A stretch of 64,000 nt of DNA from a bacterium (GTDB taxonomy: Bacteria; SAR324; XYD2-FULL-50-16). The DNA lies in contig JAJRZQ010000038.1 in NCBI GenBank assembly GCA_024275165.1, positions 1 through 64,000 on the forward strand, in the 5' to 3' direction. A program made the translations under genes and the position numbers. Positions 1-7,199 of this stretch are shown piece after piece. Each line of letters begins with the position of its first letter. Positions within the stretch are counted from its first letter, which is position 1. The notes beneath the pieces were generated by a model. It saw nothing but the letters and a program-made list of their open reading frames with translations. It had not been told where the DNA came from and did not search any database.

Positions 1-379
1 CCTTTGATGAAATTGAGGAACCGGAACCCTTTGATGAAATTGAGGAACCGGAACCCTTTGATGAGCTTGAGGAAAAACCGGAACTAAGCGATCCCGCGAT
101 AGAAGCCGAGGACGCCTTCGAGGTTCTCGAAGAACCGGAACCCTTTGATGAGCTTGAGGAAGAATCAAGTCTGGAGGAAGTGGAACCCTTCGATGACCTC
201 GAAGAACCGGAACCCTTTGATGAAATTGAGGAAAAACCGGAACCCTTTGATGAAATTGAGGAACCGGAACCCTTTGATGAAATTGAGGAACCGGAACCCT
301 TTGATGAGCTTGAGGAAAAACCGGAACTAAGCGATCCCGCGATAGAAGCCGAGGACGCCTTCGAGGTTCTCGAAGAACC
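1..379 (+). repeat. 243-bp tandem duplication with nested 27-bp units
   Basis: Bases 1-136 and 244-379 are identical by eye, an offset of 243 bp (81 codons), and the match is cut by the left edge. Inside each copy, shorter in-frame 27-bp units encode EPEPFDEIE. The duplication keeps the frame of the acidic protein. Expansion and contraction by slippage or unequal recombination would be expected. Confidence 0.9.
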
Positions 380-1478
380 CGACTTTGCCACGCTGGATAC
401 AGAAGAAGAGGCAACCCCAGTCCAGAGCGAAACCCTAGAAGGGGAATTGGATTTTTCCGACCCCGTGCCAAAGGATGCCTCTACTGGGGGCGAATACATT
501 GAACCGGTTCCTGTTGTGGAAAATCAACCTGACTTGGCTGAATCGGCACATAGCTATTGGGGGACCGAAACGGATATCGAAGAGGAGGCTGAAGAAACAG
601 ACGAAATGGATGCCCTTCCCGCAGAACCCCAATTGGGCGGTGGTTTGCTCAATAAAGAGCCTCCACCTCAAGAACTGGCCCGGGCAAACCCTCAATTTCA
701 AACCGTTAAATTAGGGGAAGAAGATGAAGAAATGCAAGACTTTGCTGATAGCGAGAACCTGATGATTGAGGTTTCTCCCGAGGTTTTTGGGATGGAAGAC
801 TTCCAAATGGGAAAGGTGGAAACCGAGGAAGAACAATTGCAAAGCTCCTCGGTTGTAAATACCCCCCCATCCCCGGAGCAGGTTGAGGATTTAGCGGAGA
901 GCGCTTCCCCATCTCTGGAGATGGACGAAGACTTACCCGATCTAGAAGTTCGTGCCTTTGAAGTCGCCCCAGCCGGTTTGGCTCAAGAAACGACCGCGCC
1001 AGAGCCGCCCCCCAAAACGGGGACTCCAGAGAGCTTTGCTCCCTTAGCGGATACGGATTTACCGGATTTAGATATTGACCTTCCCGATCTGCATCCGGAA
1101 GAGGACGCCTTTGATGACCTCGAAGAACCAATGGATGACTCCGACCTGGCCCCGAAGCAACGAAATTTATCCATAGAGGATATTGATCACGGGGTGCGCT
1201 TCTTAAACCAACAGTCTGAGTTTTTCGACGAGTTCTCCAACGCGGAAATGAAAGACTTCGCGCAACAAAATCAGGAGTCGGTAGAGCAAGAAGTCCAATA
1301 CCAAACCCGGCATGAGGAGGCTCTAACACCTGAGGAGGAAGAGGTCAGCCCAGAGTTTAAAAATCAATTGGGGGGCATGCTGGAAGAGGTGGTTACCGAA
1401 ACGATCAAAGATACCTTGCAAGAGATGTTGCCCGATATGGTCGAGCAGATTGTGCAAGAAGAACTAGAAGACGATTAA
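1..1478 (+). CDS. Acidic repeat protein, N-terminus cut off by window edge
   Basis: The reading frame is open from the left edge (first whole codon at base 3), so the true start lies outside the window. What is seen is almost entirely Glu/Asp/Pro rich. The first part is built from nine-residue units of the type EPEPFDEIE, and variants such as FDDLEEP and LPDLDIDLPDL recur further on. No enzyme motif is visible. The last 40 residues change character to a probable amphipathic helix with the pattern EEVVTETIKDTLQEMLPDMV, followed by a short acidic end. I recall similar helical tails on deltaproteobacterial regulatory or polar proteins, but this is only an impression. It ends 5 bp before ftsW on the same strand, so a link to division or the envelope is possible. 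Function unknown; a structural or scaffold role is inference. Confidence 0.75.
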   Translation, partial: FDEIEEPEPFDEIEEPEPFDELEEKPELSDPAIEAEDAFEVLEEPEPFDELEEESSLEEVEPFDDLEEPEPFDEIEEKPEPFDEIEEPEPFDEIEEPEPFDELEEKPELSDPAIEAEDAFEVLEEPDFATLDTEEEATPVQSETLEGELDFSDPVPKDASTGGEYIEPVPVVENQPDLAESAHSYWGTETDIEEEAEETDEMDALPAEPQLGGGLLNKEPPPQELARANPQFQTVKLGEEDEEMQDFADSENLMIEVSPEVFGMEDFQMGKVETEEEQLQSSSVVNTPPSPEQVEDLAESASPSLEMDEDLPDLEVRAFEVAPAGLAQETTAPEPPPKTGTPESFAPLADTDLPDLDIDLPDLHPEEDAFDDLEEPMDDSDLAPKQRNLSIEDIDHGVRFLNQQSEFFDEFSNAEMKDFAQQNQESVEQEVQYQTRHEEALTPEEEEVSPEFKNQLGGMLEEVVTETIKDTLQEMLPDMVEQIVQEELEDD

Positions 1479-1483
1479 CCCCC

Positions 1484-2611
1484 ATGCTCAAAGCTTCCCC
1501 GGCAACCTCGCACCATCCTGGATTGGTCATCTTGAGTTTGCTTTTTTCTTTAGTGGGAATCGGGGTGGTAATGATCTATTCCGCCAGTGCCATTTTCGCT
1601 GAAAAAACCTTTGGCAGTCCCTTTGTGTTTGTATTTCATCAAGGGCTCAACTTGGGGGTGGGGCTATTGTGTTTGCGCTTTTCGATCAAGCTCGATTATC
1701 GCCTGTACCAGAAAGTCGTTCCCTTTTTAATGGTTTTAAGCTTTGTTTTATTGCTTTTGGTTTTGATTCCCGGCATCGGCACCGAGGCCGGGAATGCCCG
1801 CCGCTGGATTCGGGTTTTTGGTTTTGGTTTTCAGCCCGCTGAATTGCTCAAATTTACCTTGGTCGCTTGGGTGGCCAGTTTTTTAGGCCGAAAAAAAGAG
1901 GTTTTAGGGTATTTTTCCCGCGCTCTGTTGCCCACCTTTACGGTGCTGGGGGTGTTTTTTCTATTGCTTTTGATGCAGCCTGACTTTGGCACGGCCATCT
2001 TGGTTTCCATGACTCTTTTGATCATGCTCTTTGTGGCGGGAGCTAAGATTAGTCATATGATCTTCAGCCTTATTGGGGTCGTGGGCCTAGCGAGTTTGTT
2101 GGTCATGGGGCGGAGCTATCGCATCCGCCGAATCACCGGTTTTTTAGATCCCTGGGCCGACCCGTTGGATTCTGGCTTTCAGTTGATTCAATCCTTTATC
2201 GCCTTTGGCACGGGGGGGCTCTTTGGCAAGGGATTGGGCAATTCCATGCAAAAGCTTTTCTTTTTGCCCGAGGCCCATACTGATTTTATTCTCTCCATTT
2301 TAGCAGAAGAAACCGGTTTGTTGGGGGTCATGGTGGTCATGGCCTTGCTGGTCGCTTTGATCGTGAAAGGTTTTGAAGTCGCTTTGCATTGCCCCGACGA
2401 TTTTGGTCGGCACTTAGCCTTTGGCATCACTCTTTTGATCGCCTTGCAGAGTTTTTTTAATTTTGGCGTGGTGATGGGTTTGCTCCCCACTAAGGGAATC
2501 CCCCTCCCCTTTATTAGCTACGGGGGGAGTAATTTGATTTTGAATATGTTCATGGTGGGTATTTTGATCAATATCGCTCGGCAGCACTCCCCCCAGCCTC
2601 ATGGCCGGTAA
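1484..2611 (+). CDS. ftsW: FtsW, septal peptidoglycan polymerase (SEDS family)
   Basis: Polytopic SEDS protein of 375 residues, a normal length for FtsW, with about ten hydrophobic segments. The family signatures are present: NARRWIRVFGFGFQPAEL in the first half, QPDFGTA near the middle, and PTKGIPLPFISYGGSN near the C-terminus. SEDS proteins polymerise lipid II into glycan strands in the inner membrane together with a class B PBP. FtsW rather than RodA is favoured by the murG gene that follows with an 11-bp overlap, as in the dcw division and cell-wall cluster. The start at 1484 lies 5 bp after the preceding stop, without a strong ribosome site, which suggests translational coupling. Confidence 0.95.
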   Translation: MLKASPATSHHPGLVILSLLFSLVGIGVVMIYSASAIFAEKTFGSPFVFVFHQGLNLGVGLLCLRFSIKLDYRLYQKVVPFLMVLSFVLLLLVLIPGIGTEAGNARRWIRVFGFGFQPAELLKFTLVAWVASFLGRKKEVLGYFSRALLPTFTVLGVFFLLLLMQPDFGTAILVSMTLLIMLFVAGAKISHMIFSLIGVVGLASLLVMGRSYRIRRITGFLDPWADPLDSGFQLIQSFIAFGTGGLFGKGLGNSMQKLFFLPEAHTDFILSILAEETGLLGVMVVMALLVALIVKGFEVALHCPDDFGRHLAFGITLLIALQSFFNFGVVMGLLPTKGIPLPFISYGGSNLILNMFMVGILINIARQHSPQPHGR

Positions 2612-3689
2612 GTTGCGCCTTCTTGTTGCCGGGGGAGGGACGGGCGGCCATCTTTACCCCGGCATCGCCCTCGCCGAGGCCTTGTCGGAGCGGGTTCCCT
2701 TAGAGGCTCGGTTTGTGGGCACAAAAAGAGGGGTGGAGACGCGAGTCCTCCCCCCGTTGGGCTACCGCCTCTACCTGCTTTCCATTGGGGGCTTGTACCG
2801 CGTGGGATGGGTGAAAAAAGGCTTGAATCTGTTGAAGCTTCCCCTGGCTCTGTTCCAAGCATTGTGGATTTTGTTGAGCTATCGCCCTCATTTGGTGTTG
2901 GGGGTGGGGGGCTATGCCTCTGGGCCGATGCTCTTGATGGCCTTGCTTTTTGGCTTTCGTACCGCCTTGCAAGAGCAAAACGCCGCCCCGGGGATGACCA
3001 ACCGTTTTTTGGGGCCCTTGGTGCCCATTAGCTTTGTTCCCTTTGCGGGGTTGGAACAGCAGTTTAAAAATCCCTTAGCCTTAGGCAACCCTCTCCGCAA
3101 GGAATTATTGCAGGCTAGAGAAGTAAAGGTAAAACGAGCGGCAAGCCCCTTTACGATTGCGATTATCGGGGGTACCCAAGGGGCGCGGGCCCTCAACGAA
3201 GCGGTGCTGGCCATGTTGCCCCTCTTGCCCCAAACCGGGGTACGCCTTATTCACCAAACCGGGGCGGCGAATTTAGCCAAAATACAAGAGGGGTATAAGC
3301 CCTATCCCCACCTCCATGCTGAGGTGGTGCCTTTTATCCATGAGATGAGCAAGCTTTACCAAAGCTGTCATTTGCTGATCAGCCGAGCCGGTAGCGTAGT
3401 CCATGAATTGACCGCCATGGGTCGGGCTTCGATTTTGATTCCCATTCCCCTTTCTAGTGGCGACCATCAAAGAAAAAACGCGCAAAAACTAGCCGAGGCC
3501 GGGGCCGCGATTCTTTTAGAGCAAGCAGACTTAAAGGGGGAAAAATTATTTGCCTTGGTTCAAGGCTTAATGCAGGACCCGGAGCGACTCAAAAGCATGG
3601 AACAGGCTTCAGCGGGTCTATTTGCGGGCGACGCGGCAGCGAGCATGGCCGGGGCGCTCCTTGAGTTTTACGACTTCAAGAGTCTTTAA
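2601..3689 (+). CDS. murG: MurG, lipid II-forming N-acetylglucosaminyltransferase
   Basis: Transfers GlcNAc from UDP-GlcNAc to lipid I on the cytoplasmic face of the membrane, giving lipid II. The protein has 362 residues, normal for MurG. The N-terminal glycine-rich loop GGGTGGHLYPG and the second loop IIGGTQGARALN are clear. The donor-site region around SRAGSVVHELTAMGRASILIP and the following PLSSGDHQ are typical of this GT-B family. It overlaps ftsW by 11 bp, so the two are probably co-translated. The rest of the dcw cluster (murC, ddl, ftsQAZ) does not follow; the next genes are convergent and unrelated. The 3' end overlaps the convergent gene at 3676 by 14 bp. Confidence 0.96.
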   Translation: MAGKLRLLVAGGGTGGHLYPGIALAEALSERVPLEARFVGTKRGVETRVLPPLGYRLYLLSIGGLYRVGWVKKGLNLLKLPLALFQALWILLSYRPHLVLGVGGYASGPMLLMALLFGFRTALQEQNAAPGMTNRFLGPLVPISFVPFAGLEQQFKNPLALGNPLRKELLQAREVKVKRAASPFTIAIIGGTQGARALNEAVLAMLPLLPQTGVRLIHQTGAANLAKIQEGYKPYPHLHAEVVPFIHEMSKLYQSCHLLISRAGSVVHELTAMGRASILIPIPLSSGDHQRKNAQKLAEAGAAILLEQADLKGEKLFALVQGLMQDPERLKSMEQASAGLFAGDAAASMAGALLEFYDFKSL

Positions 3690-4008
3690 TCAAGGGGCAT
3701 TCGATTTTCCAGACCTCAATGCCGGGCGTCTCGTAGGGATGGTGACGGCGAACCTCCAGCAACAAAGCCTCTAATTCCCCTTGAAGGCAATGAAGCTCCA
3801 CTTTGCAAGATTTTACGGAGCTGAGTTCGTTGATCTTTCCCAAGGCGGGTTTCGCCCCCTTTAAGGGGCGAAATCGTTCGGTCACGGGGCCTGTGATCGA
3901 CCAAGAATCATAATTGCCTTGTCGCCCAAAGCCCTTTTGAGCTACCCCTTGCAAGAGGTCTGGGGCCGCTTCTTGAGGCACATAAACCACCACCTTGCAG
4001 AGTTTCAC
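3676..4008 (-). CDS. NIF3/CutA-like small domain protein (YqfO insert type)
   Basis: A 110-residue protein beginning MKLCKVVVYVP with a GTG start. The pattern VYVPQEAAPDLLQGVAQKG, GFGRQGNYDSWSI and, near the end, VRRHHPYETPGIEVW is what I associate with the CutA-like domain inserted in NIF3/YqfO proteins, which also occurs alone. Standalone versions have no settled function; metal or nucleotide binding has been suggested for relatives. It is the last gene of the pgk-tpiA-secG run, 6 bp after secG, and its 3' end overlaps murG by 14 bp on the other strand. The assignment to this domain is fairly sure, the biological role is not. Confidence 0.75.
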   Translation of the reverse strand: MKLCKVVVYVPQEAAPDLLQGVAQKGFGRQGNYDSWSITGPVTERFRPLKGAKPALGKINELSSVKSCKVELHCLQGELEALLLEVRRHHPYETPGIEVWKIECPLIKDS

Positions 4009-4014
4009 GGATTT

Positions 4015-4368
4015 TTAATGCTCGTGGGGCTCTGTTTCGCTAGGAGCAGGCTCAGCGGGCATTGTTTCTGGGGCCACCGGGGGTAATTTTTCCCCTTTCG
4101 AGGGTTGGACGGCCTCAACCTGATCTAAAACACTCGATTTTTGCATCAGGCTGGTGTTGTAGGTCAATAAAAAACTGGAAAGCATGAACAAAATCGCCAC
4201 GACCGCGGTCACCTTGCTCATTACACTAGCCTGCCCTCGTTGGTTTTGCGCTTGGCCCACGCTGCCAAAGGCGGCCCCTAACTCGGCCCCGCGGCCTACC
4301 TGGAGCAGGACCACGAAAATAATAAAAAAGCAGAAAATAACATGAAAGGTAATCAATAATCCGTTCAT
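4015..4368 (-). CDS. secG: SecG, protein-export channel subunit
   Basis: Small inner-membrane subunit of the SecYEG translocon. It shows the two SecG membrane segments: the first runs through LLITFHVIFCFFIIFVVLLQ, then comes the cytosolic loop with GRGAELGAAFGS and QNQRGQ, then AVVAILFMLSSFLLTY. The tail of about 40 residues is Pro/Glu rich and ends with HEH; such tails are common and variable. The ATG at 4368 is preferred over the in-frame TTG one codon upstream. It follows tpiA by a few bases; pgk-tpiA-secG is a classic gene order in proteobacteria. Confidence 0.95.
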   Translation of the reverse strand: MNGLLITFHVIFCFFIIFVVLLQVGRGAELGAAFGSVGQAQNQRGQASVMSKVTAVVAILFMLSSFLLTYNTSLMQKSSVLDQVEAVQPSKGEKLPPVAPETMPAEPAPSETEPHEH

Positions 4369-4376
4369 CAATACTC

Positions 4377-5135
4377 TTATGGATAAGCTTGCACAATGGA
4401 GATGAAATCTTTGGCCTTTAAGCTGGCACCGCCAACCAAAAGGCCATCCACCTCTGATTTTTTTAAAAGTTCACCGGCACTTTCCGGTTTCACCGAGCCC
4501 CCATATAAAATCGGGGTGGAATGGGCAATCAATTCAACGCTTTGAGATTGAATCTCTGCGCGAATCAGGGCATGAATCTCATTGGCTTGCTCCGCGCTCG
4601 CGGTTTTCCCCGTTCCAATGGCCCAAATCGGTTCATAGGCAAAGATTAAATCTTTATGCTGCTCTTTGGGCAGGGTTTGATAGATCGCTTGTACCTGTTT
4701 TTTGATTTTTTCTTCATGTTGGTTGGCTTCTCGTTCCGCAAGGCTTTCCCCCACGCAGACGATGGGGCGCATTCCCAGTTCAACCAAGGTTTGGGCCTTG
4801 GACGCGACGATTTTGTCGCTTTCCGCAAAAAGCTCTCGTCGTTCAGAATGGCCTGCCAAACCATAGCGGCAACCCATTTGTTGGGATAAAAAGGGACTGG
4901 TTTCCCCCGTATAGGCACCTTGTAGCTGGGAGGAGGTATTTTGTGTTCCCAACTCAATGAAGGAATCCTCTAACCAGTCGGCAACCAGGGGCAGCAGGGG
5001 GGCTTGGGGGAAAACCACGACCCGCAAGCCCTTTTTCCCGCTGAGTTCTTGCTTTAGGCCGTGAATCAGTTCCCAGGCTTGATCCAAGACCAGGTTCATT
5101 TTCCAGTTCCCGGCGATGATTGTTTCTCGGGCCAT
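4377..5135 (-). CDS. tpiA: Triosephosphate isomerase
   Basis: Interconverts dihydroxyacetone phosphate and glyceraldehyde 3-phosphate in glycolysis and gluconeogenesis. The protein has 252 residues, the normal TIM-barrel size. Catalytic landmarks are all present: AGNWKMN with the substrate-binding lysine near residue 12, GHSERR with the catalytic histidine, AYEPIWAIGTG with the catalytic glutamate and flexible loop, and YGGSVKPES plus GLLVGGASLKAKDF for phosphate binding. The start codon overlaps the pgk stop by one base (TAATG), so the two are translationally coupled. Confidence 0.97.
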   Translation of the reverse strand: MARETIIAGNWKMNLVLDQAWELIHGLKQELSGKKGLRVVVFPQAPLLPLVADWLEDSFIELGTQNTSSQLQGAYTGETSPFLSQQMGCRYGLAGHSERRELFAESDKIVASKAQTLVELGMRPIVCVGESLAEREANQHEEKIKKQVQAIYQTLPKEQHKDLIFAYEPIWAIGTGKTASAEQANEIHALIRAEIQSQSVELIAHSTPILYGGSVKPESAGELLKKSEVDGLLVGGASLKAKDFISIVQAYP

Positions 5136-6322
5136 TATTTTTCCTCTGCTAGGGCCTCAACACCGGGGAGCCTGTTCCCTTGGATAAATTCCAAGGAAGC
5201 GCCGCCCCCGGTAGAGACATGAGACATTTGATCCACCAGGCCCAATTGCTTGACCGCGCTAACCGAGTCGCCGCCGCCGACCACGGTCGTGCCGCTATTG
5301 GCCGCCACGGCTTGGGCGAGGGCAAAGGTCCCCTGATTGAAGTGTTCCCACTCGAAAACCCCCATGGGCCCGTTCCAAAAAATAGTTTTTGCTTGGTCGA
5401 TGACACGCTTGAATTCGGCAATGGTCTTCGGGCCGATATCCAGCCCCAGCCAACCCTCGGGGATGTCACCCTCTACTTTTTTAAAGGCGGCGGTTTTGCT
5501 GAAGCTGTCGGCAATAATATGCTCGAGGGGAAGATGGATTTTTTTCCCTAAATCCCGGGCTTTTTGTAAGACCTCCCGCACTACTTTGACGCTGCTTTCA
5601 TCAACCAAGGAGTTCCCGACCTTCATTCCCTGCTCTTTTAAAAAGCTGTAGGCCATGCCTCCTCCAATGATGAGTTCATCGGAGATATCTAAAAGGTGAT
5701 TTAAAAGCTGGATTTTGTCTTTTACCTTGGCCCCGCCGGTGATGGTCAAAAAAGGTCGTTGTGGGTGGTGGATCAAGCCGTCTAAATAGTCGAGTTCCGC
5801 TTTCATCAAGTAGCCGCAGGCCGCGTCGTCAAAGTATTGGGCTACTCCGGCGGTGGAGGCGTGGGCGCGGTGGCAGGTGCCAAAGGCATCCATGACGAAC
5901 TTATCGGCTAAAGAGGCTAATTCTTTGCTGAATTGAGGGTCGTTGGTCTCTTCTTCGGGGTAGAAGCGGATGTTTTCCATCAAGAGGCAATGCCCGGGCT
6001 TGAGGTTGTCGATGGCCGATTGGGCAACGGGGCCGAACAGGTCGGGGCTAAAGCTGACAGGTCGGGCCAATAATTTTTCTAAGGTTTCTGCCACGGGGCG
6101 TAAGCTAAACTCTTCTTTTCTTTGCCCCTGAGGCCGCCCCCGGTGGGAAAGGATGATCAGGCGAGCCTCCTTTTGCAGCAAATAGGTAATCGTTGGCAGA
6201 GCGGCCTGGATGCGGGTGTCATCGCTAACCCTTTGTTTGTCATCGACAGGCACATTGAAATCAACCCGCAAGAGCACTTTCTTGCCTTGCGTCTCGATTC
6301 CTTCCAAAGAGAGTTTGTTCAT
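5135..6322 (-). CDS. pgk: Phosphoglycerate kinase
   Basis: ATP-forming glycolytic kinase acting on 1,3-bisphosphoglycerate. With the ATG at 6322 it has 395 residues, the usual length; the frame stays open to a TTG at 6379, but that extension matches nothing in the family. Motifs: RVDFNVPVD at the N-terminus, LSHRGRP, DAFGTCHRAHAST, GGAKVKDK, the hinge and nucleotide region NGPMGVFEWEHF, and GGGDSVSAVKQLG near the C-terminus. It is the first gene of pgk-tpiA-secG. The upstream 300 bp should hold its promoter. Confidence 0.97.
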   Translation of the reverse strand: MNKLSLEGIETQGKKVLLRVDFNVPVDDKQRVSDDTRIQAALPTITYLLQKEARLIILSHRGRPQGQRKEEFSLRPVAETLEKLLARPVSFSPDLFGPVAQSAIDNLKPGHCLLMENIRFYPEEETNDPQFSKELASLADKFVMDAFGTCHRAHASTAGVAQYFDDAACGYLMKAELDYLDGLIHHPQRPFLTITGGAKVKDKIQLLNHLLDISDELIIGGGMAYSFLKEQGMKVGNSLVDESSVKVVREVLQKARDLGKKIHLPLEHIIADSFSKTAAFKKVEGDIPEGWLGLDIGPKTIAEFKRVIDQAKTIFWNGPMGVFEWEHFNQGTFALAQAVAANSGTTVVGGGDSVSAVKQLGLVDQMSHVSTGGGASLEFIQGNRLPGVEALAEEK

Positions 6323-6621
6323 TAAGGGAGTATAAGCTATTAAAAGGTTTAATTTCCTTGTTTTTCTCTGCTTTGTCAAGATCGGGTAAAGGTATGAGAT
6401 TCGTCCATTTGGTCGAGCTTTAGGAATTTTACCCTGGACAAAATCGTCGCGCTTATTTTATTTGTTTTTTAGTATAAAAAGTTAGTTAATTGATATTAAT
6501 GCAGGATTGTGTTTTGGCATGGTGCTTGAAATAAGGATCCTCACGAAAAGGCAAGCGAATCAACCCCCCAAGCCGATTTTTACGCTAGGGATTTTTAAAA
6601 ATACACTCCAAAGGAAGGATC
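6323..6621. other. Divergent intergenic region, pgk / small gene
   Basis: About 300 bp without a convincing gene. It must contain the pgk promoter on the minus strand and the promoter of the small gene at 6622 on the plus strand. The middle (about 6440-6510) is AT rich. No clear hairpin, operator or RNA gene was recognised. Confidence 0.5.
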
Positions 6622-6843
6622 ATGAGGACAAACTTTAGAAGCCGCCGAACAAGGAAATCCGGTAAAGCCTTTAACCCAACCCATCAAGATTTAAATCAAG
6701 CGATTCAAGAGTTTCAGCAGCGAGGGGGGCAGATTCAACAGCTTCGTCCGAATAAAGAGAGCTTGGCTAATTTTGTCCAAGGCCGTGAAGACCGCGCCGT
6801 GGATGAATTTTTATTGGGTGATGCCGGGGGCTTGCGCTTTTAG
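6622..6843 (+). CDS. Small basic protein, unknown
   Basis: A 73-residue protein with a good ribosome site (AAAGGAAGGATC before ATG). The N-terminal 15 residues are Arg/Lys rich (RTNFRSRRTRKSGK), suggesting nucleic-acid or RNA polymerase contact. The middle has a short helix ending EFQQRGGQIQQL, a motif shape that reminds me of small RNA-polymerase-associated regulators such as SutA, but the match is too short to rely on. It stands alone and its 3' end overlaps the convergent SCP2 gene by 4 bp through shared stop-codon bases. The ribosome site and clean ends make it a likely real gene; function unknown. Confidence 0.65.
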   Translation: MRTNFRSRRTRKSGKAFNPTHQDLNQAIQEFQQRGGQIQQLRPNKESLANFVQGREDRAVDEFLLGDAGGLRF

Positions 6844-7199
6844 GCTTTTTTGATCTCTGGTTTGGCGCGGGTCTTTTCAAAGACCTCGCCCAGCCGAGTC
6901 GCCAGTTCCAACTTGCCAGAAACCTTGAGCTTACCGCTCAAAACCGCCTTGAATCCTGGAATAATTCCTTTATAGACTTTTAAAAAATCCTTATCTCGCG
7001 CCTCAATTACGCATTCGGCCTCCCTCTCTTCATAGAGCAGTTGCGGTTGGTCCTTTAAATTAACCCAAACGATGAGGTTCTCCTCTCCGGTGATGCGAAA
7101 GAGATAGATTCCGCCGATCTCCTTGACCTGCTCGGGATGCTGCTGAATTCCCTGGGCGAGCTTGATAAACAGCGCCGCTACGCTGTCCGTCCCGCTCAA
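6840..7199 (-). CDS. SCP2 sterol-carrier-like domain protein
   Basis: A 119-residue protein of the SCP2 lipid-binding fold. The order of elements fits the family: an N-terminal helix, then GGIYLFRIT and NLIVWVNLKD strands, ECVIEARDKDFLKVYKG, and the closing GKLKVSGKLELATRLGEVF. Family members bind hydrophobic ligands in the cytosol; the ligand here cannot be told. The start is a TTG at 7199 that overlaps the valS stop in the four bases TTGA and has a GGAG site six bases before it, so translation is coupled to valS. There is no earlier usable ATG. Confidence 0.85.
   Translation of the reverse strand: MSGTDSVAALFIKLAQGIQQHPEQVKEIGGIYLFRITGEENLIVWVNLKDQPQLLYEEREAECVIEARDKDFLKVYKGIIPGFKAVLSGKLKVSGKLELATRLGEVFEKTRAKPEIKKA

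Noticed and set aside
1-379. Regular short repeats considered as a CRISPR array
   Set aside because: Units are in frame with a coding sequence and directly adjacent, without unique spacers.
6323-6379. 57-bp upstream extension of pgk to a TTG start
   Set aside because: The ATG at 6322 matches the family start and length; the extension has no ribosome site and no family similarity.
6512-6530. Sigma-54-like box TTGGCAT...TTGAA upstream of the small gene at 6622
   Set aside because: The -12 element reads GA instead of GC and no other support exists, so it was not called.
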